Source: Fulvia fulva (lineage: Eukaryota > Ascomycota > Dothideomycetes > Mycosphaerellales > Mycosphaerellaceae). From it: DNA of 64,000 nucleotides. The DNA is taken from positions 2,480,001 to 2,544,000 of the forward strand of contig NC_063020.1 in the NCBI RefSeq assembly GCF_020509005.1, in the 5' to 3' direction. Both the position numbers and the translations under genes were made by a program. Positions within the stretch are counted from its first letter, which is position 1. The number at the start of each line of letters is the position of its first letter. The notes beneath the pieces were generated by a model, which was not told the origin of the DNA, did no database searches, and saw only the letters and a list, made by a program, of their open reading frames with translations. This document shows, piece after piece, positions 9,898 through 20,029 of this stretch.

Positions 9898-10660
9898 TAC
9901 GCCTTACCGTATTCTATGTTCTAATACGACTCTACGCGTCCTTCGAGTTCTATAGTTCTATCTATTCCTATTATTACGCGTCCCTTACCTAGATCCGCGA
10001 TCTAGGTAGGGTAGTAGAATAAACTATAAGGGCGCGCGTACTATAGAGTCCGAATAAGAGAGTTGTTGTTCTACGAAGCTACGAAAGAGGAGCGCGAGGC
10101 GCGGCGAAGTTATAAAGCAAAGCCAAGCCGCGCTAACCCGATGCGGTCGGTCCGCGGCTCACCCGGGCCGACGTAGCTACAGTGAGGGGTCGCGGGCTGC
10201 CCTTAGATTCATACTCGCTAAGGTTCTTACAAGGCACAGTGCGGTAGGTCACGTGACCCTAAGACTTGAAAGTTGACCAATCAGAGCGGGCGCCAAGGCT
10301 AGTTAAGGGCTGGTAATAGAGCTCCACTCCCTCCTCGCTGACGCCACTACCTACGCTCGAGTGTTCGTAAGCTCACACGTCGCTACGGTGGATGGCTAGC
10401 GCTCGTCGGTCGTTACGCTTAATAAGCGCTTTGTCATTGCCTAATATACTGTTTTGTTTAAAACGCCGCGGTTTAACGCGACGATCGAGGAAGCCGAGTG
10501 CACTAGGTGTTTATGCTAGCGTTCTAGAACTAAAGTTTGCAAGCACGGATCACACCCCACATTTCCCGGCGCGTCTTCTTGGAGCACGCGATCTTTACGA
10601 GTCGAAGTGTCGAACTGAATGTCAGCCAGCGTGCTTCTGTCCGTCCGAATTGTCGGGATC
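9898..10660. other. TE-to-euchromatin transition and SLD2 upstream region
   Basis: RIP-style TA-rich sequence ends near 10,100. After that CA/TG dinucleotides return and GC content rises. No gene is recognisable up to the SLD2 start. The leader or promoter of SLD2 should lie in the last few hundred bases; there is no clear TATA box. Confidence 0.6.
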
Positions 10661-12031
10661 ATGTCCGTCGAGGAGAAGGAGAATGTGGTCGATCTCACAG
10701 TGTTGCGAGCAGAGATCAAGAAGTGGGAGAATGACTTCAAGATCGCGCATGGCAGGAAGGCCGGACGCGCAGACATCAAAGGCGACGCGATCATAGAGGC
10801 AAAGTACAAACAGTTCAACGTCCTGACAGGCCGAAAGAAAGAGAAGCCCACAGCACCATTACCACCCCCTCAGACTACTCCCCGGAAGACTACACGCCAT
10901 CCGGAGACGAATCGCACCCTCAGCGAAAGACCTAAGCCTGTCGCGACACCACGAAAGACGCCTTCAAAGGCAAAGCCGAACGAACTACGACCTCCAGTAC
11001 TATCACCTGTGCAGGAGATCGAAGCAACGCCGGCATACATTCGAGCAGCACTGGGGCCTACACCACAGAGAGATGGACAAGTCCTTGGCATATTTGACAC
11101 TGTCGAGGAAGACACGCCAGTGAAGCATGCCGGGAATGCTACATCGGGTTTGGACACGATCATATCTGGCACTCCGAGCAGAGCAGCACCTTCCTCGACA
11201 GAGCACCCGGTTTCCCGAACGCCGCAGTCTGTGGGCAAGCGACACTTTCTGGACGCATTTGCCGGCACACCTCTTAAGCGTAAACGAGACGATGAGACCG
11301 GCACGTCAAGCGCACTGAAGCGCAAATTCGCGACGCCGTCGTTCCTACGACGAAGCTTTCCATTGGCATCTATCGACGAAGAGACAGCGGAAGCTCCCAA
11401 GCAACCGCCCTTCAAGAAGCGAGGACTTGTCCGGAGTCTGAGCAGTATCATTCAAGGCCTCAAGAAGCAGGAAGAGGAGCGCATGGACGATGATTGGGAT
11501 ATACTTCAAGAGATTGAGGAGGAAGAGGAAGGAGACGAATCAAAGAAAGCGCCTCCAAAGGTTCTGGTGCCGGAGAGCCAGGGCGTGGACATGCCTCTTG
11601 GGCCAGATCAAGGCGTTGAGTCGAGCGACGAGTCTTCGGGTCCGGATGAAGAAGCGAAGGCACGAAAGCCATGGAAGAAGAAGGGTCTCAAGAGACAGAC
11701 GAGACGCACCAACATGAAGCCTGTTCTGCACAAGGCAAAGAAGGCAGATGAGGTCGCAGAACATCCAGAAAGCGAGAGTGAGCTCGTTGCAGAAACCCAG
11801 CTGCGAGATGCACCAGGAGATGGCGAAGATGGCAGTGATGCAGATTCAGCAGAAGGAGAAGGCAAGACCAAAGCGAAGAAGAAGCAAGCATCAAAGAAGA
11901 CAGAGGCTGCAACAGACAGCAAAGCGAAACGAAAGGTCAAACCAGAAGCACACGCGAATTACCGAGCGCTGAAGATCAAGAGTAAGAACTCGAAGGGCAA
12001 GGGTGGAGGAAGGAGGTTCGGCCGACGGTAG
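10661..12031 (+). CDS. SLD2: DNA replication regulator Sld2
   Basis: Sld2 (Drc1) is the CDK substrate that, when phosphorylated, binds Dpb11 with Sld3 to load the replicative helicase at origins. The 456-residue product opens with the Sld2 signature: a helix RAEIKKWENDFKIAHGRKAG followed by DIKGDAIIEAKYKQFNVLTG. It is then long, disordered and rich in proline-directed sites (many TP/SP, for example TPRKT, ATPRKTPSK, GTPSR), as CDK regulation requires. The C-terminal 40 residues are basic and end in KGKGGGRRFGRR, again as in fungal Sld2. An acidic patch (EEEEEGDE) lies mid-protein. No intron. The start at 10661 is preferred over an in-frame ATG at 10619 because it has A at -3 and begins close to the conserved helix; the longer form would add 14 residues. 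Usual length for the family. Confidence 0.88.
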   Translation: MSVEEKENVVDLTVLRAEIKKWENDFKIAHGRKAGRADIKGDAIIEAKYKQFNVLTGRKKEKPTAPLPPPQTTPRKTTRHPETNRTLSERPKPVATPRKTPSKAKPNELRPPVLSPVQEIEATPAYIRAALGPTPQRDGQVLGIFDTVEEDTPVKHAGNATSGLDTIISGTPSRAAPSSTEHPVSRTPQSVGKRHFLDAFAGTPLKRKRDDETGTSSALKRKFATPSFLRRSFPLASIDEETAEAPKQPPFKKRGLVRSLSSIIQGLKKQEEERMDDDWDILQEIEEEEEGDESKKAPPKVLVPESQGVDMPLGPDQGVESSDESSGPDEEAKARKPWKKKGLKRQTRRTNMKPVLHKAKKADEVAEHPESESELVAETQLRDAPGDGEDGSDADSAEGEGKTKAKKKQASKKTEAATDSKAKRKVKPEAHANYRALKIKSKNSKGKGGGRRFGRR

Positions 12032-12480
12032 ACATTGATCACCCTATTGCTCACTGCTGCATGTCCGACGAGCAGTATAACATATCACTCACAACGTACA
12101 CATTCATGTTTTCGACAGGATCGCAACGTGTCGCTCCGTCTGAGTCCTGTCTTCCTTCACAACTAGCTGGAGCGTGAACCCCGCTGGCCATGCAGCTCTA
12201 GCGTGTTTGGCTCTTACCTCTTGCTGTCCTACTCGCCTACTACAGACGGGTGGCCCTACTCGCTCGCGGCGGAGACGAGATCTCTCGCGGCAATGCGGAG
12301 CAATGCGAGTACATAGCCGTCGGTGCCACACGATGCTGCGGGGTCATGCCTTGGTGCAACTGGACCACGGTAGTCAAGTGAAGGAAAACGAGAAGCTGAC
12401 CCTAAGACAGACACCCACCCTCGCTCGCTCTCACCACGATCTTCTTGCCTCCTTGATAACAATTCGATATCACTGCAGAC
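12032..12480. other. intergenic region, SLD2 terminator and ADH promoter
   Basis: No coding signal is credible here. Pyrimidine-rich sequence (cacccaccctcgctcgctctc) lies just upstream of the alcohol dehydrogenase start, a common feature of fungal promoters. Confidence 0.5.
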
Positions 12481-13680
12481 ATGGGCAACATACCGCAAGA
12501 ACAGAGAGCAGCCGTCCGGCACGGCGAAGGTGGCGATGCCACTGCGCCCGTGAAAAGCGTTCCTGTACCGCAGGAGCCAGGTCCAGGCCAGATTCTCGTC
12601 AAGATCAATTGGAGTGGTCTTTGTGCAAGTGACAAGAGCCTTCTTCATGACGAGTGGGCCAGCTTTGGTATCAAGATGAGTGTGTCCTCTCCACATTCCA
12701 CTCTGAGATCCGAATCCGAACTGCACTGACAGCTCTACAGTGGAACAAACCAACGGCATCGCCGGCCACGAAGGCGCTGGGGAAGTCGTGGCAGTGGCAC
12801 CTGACGTTGCCGACATCTGGAAAGTCGGCGATCGTGCTGGCGTCAAATGGGTGGTCTCAATTTGCCGCAACTGTGAGTTCTGCACGAACGGCACAGACGA
12901 GCTGCACTGTCCGAAACAGCTCAATTCGGGATTCTCTACACCTGGCACATTCCAGGAGTACTGCTTGACTGATGGACGTTATGCCACGAGGATCCCGCAA
13001 GGTGTGCTTGACGAGGAAGCTGGACCCATCATGTGTGGCGGCGTCACGGCCTACACTGCTTGCAAGCGCAGTGCCGTGAAGCCTGGGCAGTGGCTCGTTG
13101 TCCTTGGTGCCGGTGGCGGGCTCGGTCACTTCGGTGTCCAGTACGGCAAGGCAATGGGTATGAGAGTCATTGCCGTCGATGGTGGCGAGGAGAAAGGCAA
13201 GCTATGCAAGGACCTGGGAGCTGAGGAGTACATCGACTTCACTCAAGTCGAAAACATTCCAGCGGAAGTCCTGAAGCTCACGACATACGGTGCTCATGGA
13301 GCCATTGTCTTCGCTGCAGCTGCGGCAAGCTACAAGGTTGCTCCAGAACTCCTTCGTCCTGGTGGCACTGTCGTTGCAGTCGGTCTCCCAGTGGATACAA
13401 GTGTAATCTGTGGAGCTCCGCCAGTTGCGCTGGCAATGAAGAGGTTGAACATCGTTGGTAGTGTCACTGGCACGCTCAAGGTAAGTCCACGGTAGACCGT
13501 CCACCGTGGTACACGAGCTAACATCGTCTGCAGGACGTCGAAGAGGCTCTTGACTTTTGTGCTCGTGATCTGGTACACCCAATACTAACGAAGGGTTCTC
13601 TTGACGATATCGACAAGTTCTGTAGGTTGATGAAAGAGGGTAAGCTGCCAGGACGTGCAGTCTTGAAAGTAGCGGCTTAG
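12481..13680 (+). CDS. zinc-dependent alcohol dehydrogenase
   Basis: Medium-chain NAD(P)-linked alcohol dehydrogenase of the yeast ADH1/ADH3 type, interconverting primary alcohols such as ethanol and their aldehydes in the cytosol. Exons 12481-12679, 12741-13480 and 13534-13680; introns of 61 and 53 bp; 361 residues, the normal length. Catalytic zinc ligands are visible: Cys48 (SGLCASD), His76-Glu77 (GHEGAG) and Cys165. The structural zinc site is Cys108, 111, 114 and 123. A glycine-rich nucleotide loop (GAGGGLG) lies at 189-195. The first intron interrupts codon 67 and its splice restores KMMEQTNGIAGHE, an uninterrupted family match. There is no mitochondrial presequence. Substrate range cannot be read from sequence; fermentative or secondary-alcohol activity are both possible. 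Confidence 0.92.
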
Positions 13681-14263
13681 TGTGTTTCACCATCAAGGTT
13701 GATGACTCTTGCATGTGACAGCACCGCAGTTATCCAGCACTCTCTTGCATAACAACGCTTCGGAGGCTCGTGTTCGAATCTGTCCCGGTCATATCACACT
13801 GTGCACGTGGCTGGGAGATATATTGGTCAAATCAACTCCTTTGCGCCGACCAAACTCTATTCATCACGGCAGTCTAACGTTATCCGCATAGCCCACAACC
13901 CCGCGTGAAGAGGCAAACAGCGCTTCTCGGTGTGCTTTTCGCGTTCCATCTCTCCGCTTACGTTCCCGCATAAATCGAGCCTTTCCGTCTTCCCCTCGCA
14001 ACCATGTCTATCCGCTCAGGCAAACCTTCATCTTCCTCCCCCAAACACCCTCCTTCCACGCGCTCCATCCCCAGGATCCCCAAGGCGCCTCCCAGAAATA
14101 TCTACGAGGATGAAGACCGTGCCCGAGCCGCGACGTTAGAAGTATCGCAACTGACCGCGCTGACGGCCCTGGTCAGCAATACCTGCCCGTTCTTCAGGTT
14201 TAGCTTCATTGTCGTCAGTAGCAAGACGCTTATGATCACTGAGGTGGTCGATCCGACGTCGAA
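13681..14263 (+). other. intergenic region with an unexplained upstream ORF
   Basis: An ATG at 14004 opens 122 codons beginning MSIRSGKPSSSSPKHPP, basic and Ser/Pro-rich. It runs out of frame into the acyl-CoA synthetase start at 14264. I tested it as a 5' exon: a stop lies just upstream of 14264 in the synthetase frame, the only acceptor after that stop needs a phase-1 donor, and none is available at a workable distance. It may be an upstream ORF in the leader or meaningless. Confidence 0.3.
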
Positions 14264-16009
14264 ATGGCACACTACTACGATGAAGAGCTCAAGAGACCAG
14301 AAACGTTCAACTTTGCAACGCATGTCGTTGACTACTGGGCCAAGGCCCCGCACGATACAGGAGCTTCCCTAGCCATGCACTGGATCTCGCAGGATCGCAA
14401 ACATGAACGAAAGCTGGGATTTGACCATTTCAGCCGCCAGAGTCATAGACTGGCCGTGCTCTTCACTGAGAAGTTGGGCGTGAAGAAAGGCGAGAAAATG
14501 CTGATCATTATGCCTCGGCTACCAGAGTGGCAAGTCTCCCAAAAGTGCGATTACTCAATACAATGCTGATGTGTCTCCAGGTGGGAAATAGCTACGGCAG
14601 GTGTTCGAGCTGGTATCGTCATCTGCCCTGCAACAACACTCCTCGTCGACAAGGACATCGAGTACCGAGTAAACGCCTCTGGAGCATCAGTTTTCCTGGG
14701 CGACAAGGTGGCGGTGCAGAAGCTACTCAAGGTGAAGAGTAAATGTCCCTCCATCAAGCACATCTTTCAGCTCGATGGCCAGGCACCGCAAGGAGTGGTG
14801 TTGTTGAGTGAAGCGTTGAAGGCGATTCCCGCTGATGCTAGGTACACTGGACCACAGCCGGCCATCAAGGATCCATCGGTGTTATACTTCACGTCAGGTA
14901 CGACAGGCCCGCCGAAAATGGTCGTCCATAACCAGATATCCTATCCGCTGGCCCATACCATAACTTCGAAGCACTTCCATCGCCTACAGCCAGGCGACCT
15001 CAACTGGGTCCTCACAGAGCAGGGCTGGGCAAAGGCCGGCTGGGCGTTTTTTGGTACCTGGAACTGTGGTGCAGGTCTCTTCATCCACGATGATAGACAG
15101 GCGTTCAATGGGCGGAACACCCTAGACATGCTGCACGACTACCCAATCACCACATTCTGTGCCCCGCCGACTGCGTACAGACAGCTGGTACTTGATGACA
15201 TGAGGAAGCACATAAGCCACAATCCTCCAAAAGCACTGAAGCATTGCACTGGAGCTGGAGAGCCTTTGAACCCAGAGGTGATTCGCTTGTGGAAAGAGGC
15301 AACCGGTCTCGAGATCTGTGATGGCTACGGCCAGAGCGAGACTATGCTCGTCTGTGGCAACTTCAAGGGCAACGAGATCAGGCCTGGGTCGATGGGCAAG
15401 CCGTCTCCAGGCGTACCTTTGCACGTCGTCGACGAAGATGGCAAAGAATCGAAAGATGACGACGAAGGCGACATTGCTCTCCTCGTCGATCTCACCGAAA
15501 AGAGCAACTTCTTCGGTTTCTTTGATGGCTACCTCGACACGGAGGGTAATTTGGACCGTAAGCTGAAATCTTCGACTCAAGAAGGCGAAGCATGGTACTT
15601 AACCGGCGATCGAGCAACGCGCGACAAGGACGGCTACTTCTGGTTCGTTGGTCGCTCTGATGATGTGATCAACTCCTCCGGATACAGAATCGGGCCCTTC
15701 GAGGTGGAGTCGACCTTAAAGCTGCATCCTACTGTGGTGGAGAGCGCGGTCGTCTCATCTCCCGACAAGTCTCGTGGCGAGGTCGTGAAAGCCTTCATCG
15801 TCTTGACAGACGCTGGACGCAAGAAGGATGAGACCCAGCTAGTGAAGGAACTACAGGACTTTTGCAAAGAGCATGCAGCACCATACAAGTATCCCAGGAA
15901 GATTCGGTTTGTGGATGCGACGTTCCTGCCGAAGACAATTAGCGGGAAGATCCAGAGGAAGAAGTTGAAGCAGATGGAGTGGTCGAAGGATGGGCAGGCG
16001 AAGCTGTAG
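14264..16009 (+). CDS. acyl-CoA synthetase (medium-chain, ACSM-like)
   Basis: ANL-superfamily adenylate-forming ligase that activates a carboxylic acid with ATP and then transfers it to CoA. Exons 14264-14526 and 14581-16009 (54-bp intron) give 563 residues. The splice yields RLPEWEIATAGVRAG, a family-typical block. Core motifs seen: the P-loop-like YFTSGTTGPPKM (A3), GYGQSET (A5), YLTGDRATRDKDGYFWFVGR (A7) with the catalytic Asp, DDVINSSGYRIGPFEVE (A8) and the C-terminal lysine motif PKTISGKIQRKKL (A10). The sequence opens MAHYYDEELKRPETFNFA, close to ACSM-type proteins, so medium-chain or short branched fatty acids are likely substrates. The start is the first ATG after an in-frame stop. 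No obvious mitochondrial presequence is present in this model; an extra upstream exon remains possible. Confidence 0.88.
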
Positions 16010-16248
16010 ATAATCGTACAGAGAGATGCATGTAATGATGGAATGCGAAACATGTGAAGTGAGAAAATATCTCAAGGTTCGAAGTCGATATGTAACAATA
16101 TAATGGTAAGATAAAACAGCCATCCCGTTCCATGTCGAGCATATCGAGCCTATAAAGCCTGTCAACCATATCAATATAGACATCCCAAACGCCCTGCGAC
16201 CGCTTGCTCGCTCTCCTTTGCATTGAAGACATTATGCGCAACGTTGAC

Positions 16249-17134
16249 TTATATGATGCCGACGTTTGGAATTTCGCGCTTGACGACGCCGGTCGGTGTG
16301 GCGACTGGTGGGTTGGAGGTGGTGACTGCTGATGGGGTGAAGACACCGTTGTTGACGAGCCATGCAGCGGCGTTGAACTCGGAGTAGAGTTCCTTGACAC
16401 GGAAGCCGTAGGAGTTCTCGGTGTCTGGGACGGTCTTGACCACGGCGAGACCGACGACGGGCTAGGTTTATGTCAGTATATCGCGTCAAGTGGCAGTGAA
16501 GATGTGTGACACTTACAATGTCGTTGGACCACGATGCTTGTCCGTTGGCGGAGTTCAGTGTCTGCCATCTGGTAGTGGTGGTGTCGCAGCCAGCCCAGAC
16601 GTTGAGAGTGTCGAAAGGAATCTGTGGTTGCGAGCCCTGAGCAGCCATGAACTCTGCTCGGCTGCCGAAGGAGACTTCATTGACCACGAATGGGTAGTCG
16701 TTACCCCTGTTGCGGATGATGTTGACGGCCGAGGTCCAGTCGACGAAGTCCTCAGTCAGAGCCTCGAGGGCGAACTCGTCAGAGTACTCCTGAATGAGAG
16801 TGCGGAAGATGTCAGAGGCTTGCTGTGCCTGCTCCTCGTTCAGGCACCAAGTGCCCTCGGCGACAGGACATGTCCAGTCACCTGGCGCTGGAGAGGTGCC
16901 GTTGTCTGGGATTGTTGGAGGCACTGGTGAGGTTTCGTTGCCTGGGACTTCTGGAGTGGATAGCTCGCCGTTTGTTGGTGGTGTAGTCTGCTTGCCCTTG
17001 CCCCAGCCGCCATACGACTTGCCATTGTAGACGTTCTTGCCCTTCGGCTGCCAGTGGCTGTTGCCCTCCCAAGGAGCCGCAAGTGCCGTGGTGGCAAGTG
17101 TCGCAGAAGCGAGAGCAACGCTGGCGAAGCGCAT
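16249..17134 (-). CDS. secreted NTF2-like domain protein
   Basis: Exons 17134-16517 and 16461-16249 (minus strand, 55-bp intron with GTAAGT donor) give 276 residues. A clear signal peptide (MRFASVALASATLATTALA, cut before APWEG) precedes a Gly/Lys then Pro/Thr-rich linker to about residue 105. The rest resembles the secreted NTF2-like (SnoaL-fold) proteins frequent in Dothideomycetes: CLNEEQAQQASDIFRTLI at the start, a middle block VNEVSFGSRAEFMAAQG, a cysteine followed by a Thr-rich strand, and the end motif VKELYSEFNAAAWLVNNG. Such proteins are extracellular and of unknown biochemical role. An in-frame ATG 69 bases upstream would bury the signal peptide and was rejected. The C-terminal tail after residue 250 is low in complexity. 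Confidence 0.75.
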
Positions 17135-19540
17135 CCTGTCGGTATTGAGAAGGTTGTGATTGGATGGACAAAGTTTGACTGCTTGAAGAGGTTCCGAGGG
17201 CAAGTGAAGGAACTGTCGTGCAATGTAACGATCGAATGTAGGAAAAACTGAGAGGAAATCGGCTGCTTATTGCAGATGTGCTTGTGTGGATGGTCCAAGC
17301 AAATACTGGCCGGACAACTCACCATTAATGTATTGTTGTCGACCTCATTCCACGCGACTGCTCCCCTGCTGCAAATAGATGGCCAAAAGCAGGAATTCCA
17401 AGAAGCTGACTTGCTGAGGATACTGTCATGCTGCGACCCGTAATAGCAGGTACAATTCTCCGATGCACAAAGCCCACAAGGGCCGTCTGGGCAAACATCC
17501 TAGCCGACATGCAGTACGAACGCAAGGATGAGGTCGCAGCTGGGAGCACGACTTGCATTCAGCCATGTTAGTCGCTCTTGGCCTGCCTATAGCCGGTGGA
17601 TGGCTGCCATCCCAGGCGTGGCTGCTGAACCTCAGAGCATGGCCAGCACATGCGTAGTAGGACGGAATGTTGGTGTCATAGGCGCCCCGCGTGATGATTG
17701 CTAATAAGATCGGATCTCCAATTCTGCGGCCCGGCGTGGTCGTGGAGGCGGAGCGAAGACAGCGAAGCGTTCTAAGGAGACAGAGGTGGATGCGCCGCGA
17801 CCTTGGCAGTGAGCTGCCAAGCTATATCCCAATAATAGGGCCCACATTTGGACAATGGGCGTAACAGCCACAACTGCACTTTCGCTCCAACTGTCTCAAC
17901 GGTACGACAGTCATCCTTGAGCGGCTTCGCTGGCGTCGAGGATGGTGCCCATAGTAACGGTCAGATGTGATGTCGTGACCTGGTCTGCCGTCCGACAGGA
18001 ATGCATAACGTAGTTGTGAAACGAGCACAGCAGCTGCGAACCACAGGTACGGCTCCAGCGTAGATACCGGTTCTGGCCACTGTCAACCTCTTTTCAGTTC
18101 GGCGCGATGCTGCTTGCCGTCAGAGACCAGCATGCTGCTGGTGCCGAGCAGATGATAGCAGCATGGATGCAAGCACAGCAGCGGGTCTTGTGGCGCACAT
18201 GTGCTTCGCTTAAGACCGCAGACGATGTGCATCCCTCTCTGCGTTGCTGCAGAACCGTTGTCATGTGGCTGCTGCGAGCCAAGAGCTTTGCCCATAACGC
18301 ACGTTGCTTGAGTGCTGCATGTCGGAGATGACAGGTTCTGCGCAGATCTGGCGAGGCTGTCGTAGCTCTGGGGGTGGAAGGTTGTGTCCTCGGTCGTGAG
18401 TCCACACAATTCATGCTATACAAGACGGCTGCAACGTTACACCCGCTCGACCACCGATGCGTCTCACGTCGCGACATGATCCGTGACGGCGACACAAACC
18501 ACATCTAGCTCGCCACCAAGATTCCATTGTCTCGAGACCCGAAGAGCGATATCGTGAAGGCTTCCTCTCCTGCTTCTCCTTACCTGGCATGTCGGAACGC
18601 TGATACCAAGAGCCCACTACCGTCTGCTCGAGGTATCACCAAATTTCGCTTCTGCTTCCAGCCGCTGTATACAAATAGTGACACCTTGGCACCACGACAA
18701 TGGCCCAGAGCCTTCTCTGAAGTCTGCCCTATGCGGAAACAACCAAAGCGCGGCTGCGGTGCAGCTTACGGTCTATCGGTAGCCTATGAGCGGCTATCGA
18801 GGCTTAAGAACTGCATGTTCTGCTGACCACCCTGGTAGGCAGTGTGTAAGACATGCTTATGTGGCTGCGGCAATCCCGATAGACTAGGGCTTGTGCCGTG
18901 CGCATGGATCTTTGTCCATACAACGCGTGCCAGCGACCTCACTTGATCTTGCGAGAGGTTACGAACTTGCGAGTTGCTGCTAAGTCGGCTGACGGCATGA
19001 AGAAATGAGCGCCCAGTCCTCGTCTAGTATCGAACAGCAACAGACGCTGGCCATCGTTTCGCTTCGGTGCGGATCAATGAAGATCTCCAGCTTCGCTTTC
19101 AAGGTCGATGATGAGCTGGCAATGCGCACACAAATTCGTTGCGCACACAAATTCGTTGCGCGACCATCGCCTCTCTGGGAGCAAAGATTCTCGCAAGAAG
19201 GCTTTGTGCACGTTCGCAGCTGTGGGCAGGACATGGCGTGCGGCGTTTCGTGGCTTGTCAGGATGCATGGCCCAGGAATACAGCTACGGCAGGACTCTTG
19301 AGCTTGGCGTGCGTTGCCTCGAGGCTTGCAACTACTCTCGCGAATATCAAGGTTCAAGGACGATGGTTATACGGCACTGCACATGTGATCAAGGAATGCT
19401 ATCTACACAACTGGGAGTGCGCTGCAAGAAGCTGACTTCATGAGCAAGGCGGTCTATCATCTTACGGGACAAGCTGCGCACCCCTCTTAGTTTTTTGACC
19501 GCCGGTCCAGCCTCGGTCCAGTCCTCACGTCGTGCCCCAG
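17135..19540. other. 2.4-kb gene-poor interval
   Basis: No family-recognisable protein, RNA gene or transposon is visible on either strand. Short open frames up to about 136 codons overlap one another on both strands and look like chance. The part next to 17134 is leader and promoter of the NTF2-like gene. A 17-bp unit (gcgcacacaaattcgtt) is repeated in tandem at 19124-19157. Confidence 0.5.
19124..19157. repeat. 17-bp tandem repeat, two exact copies
   Basis: The unit gcgcacacaaattcgtt occupies 19124-19140 and 19141-19157 with no mismatch, followed by a partial third start (gcgc). Function unknown. Confidence 0.9.
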
Positions 19541-20029
19541 CTATCGATGCAACTTCAGCTCTACATCAGCCTCGCTGACGAAAGTGCCCTGCATCGCCCC
19601 CGCGCCTGTCATCGCCTCCAAATCCTCGGTGGTCACTTCAGCCTTCGTCTTGGGCCATGCCGCTCTCCAGCTACCCCGCGCACTGATGCTGACAGATCGT
19701 CCGTCAGTCGGCATCCAAGACTCATTGAGCTCGAATTCCTGCTCAACATTTCCCTTGGCTCGAATCTCAATGATATCCTCACGAGATGGAGGCAGCTTCC
19801 TAATAATCTTGATGCCAGGCCCCTGCACTATCTTTCCGCTTGCAGCGTCAACCATCCTCAGAGTCCCTGTTCTGAAGCAAGATATGTCCAATGGCGTGTC
19901 CCATCTCAGCAGCGTCATAACCTGGCTTGGATGATTATTTTCAACGATGACTCTGATGGCGCCTGACTGCCCATCAGGTCTTCGTTCAAGCCGTACCCGT
20001 AGATTGTCGGTTGTCGGGTGGGTTGCCAT
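19541..20029 (-). CDS. conserved hypothetical protein, deuterolysin-propeptide-like fold suspected
   Basis: A 162-residue product starting MATHPTTDNLRVRLERRPDG. It has no signal peptide or membrane segment in this model. The pattern is beta-rich: RVIVENNHPSQVMTLLRWDTPLD, then IVQGPGIKIIRKLPPSRED, and a late GRSVSISARGSWRAAWPK. The first of these resembles the Asn-rich strand of deuterolysin propeptides (compare VTNTAERGYNLFYKGSFLD in the neighbour at 21531), and similar stand-alone proteins occur in other ascomycetes. An in-frame ATG at 20146 would add a hydrophobic N-terminus (ATIYYLLPACIELL); the shorter start is preferred because the family-like part begins there. No function is assigned. 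The gene stands alone, convergent with nothing, about 1.5 kb from the protease gene and on the other strand. Confidence 0.65.
   Translation of the reverse strand: MATHPTTDNLRVRLERRPDGQSGAIRVIVENNHPSQVMTLLRWDTPLDISCFRTGTLRMVDAASGKIVQGPGIKIIRKLPPSREDIIEIRAKGNVEQEFELNESWMPTDGRSVSISARGSWRAAWPKTKAEVTTEDLEAMTGAGAMQGTFVSEADVELKLHR

Noticed and set aside
10870..11940. Several antisense frames inside SLD2 (up to 193 codons)
   Set aside because: Shadow frames of a GC-rich coding exon; no start context or family features.
13202..13714. 170-codon antisense frame over the alcohol dehydrogenase 3' end
   Set aside because: Mirrors a well-supported coding exon and crosses its intron.
13760..13800. B-box-like gttcgaatctg suggesting a tRNA
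   Set aside because: No A-box at a tRNA-like distance and no pairing acceptor stem.
18083..18504. Overlapping 108- and 136-codon minus-strand frames in the gene-poor interval
   Set aside because: Two overlapping frames of similar length with Cys/Arg/Ser-rich chance composition and no family features.
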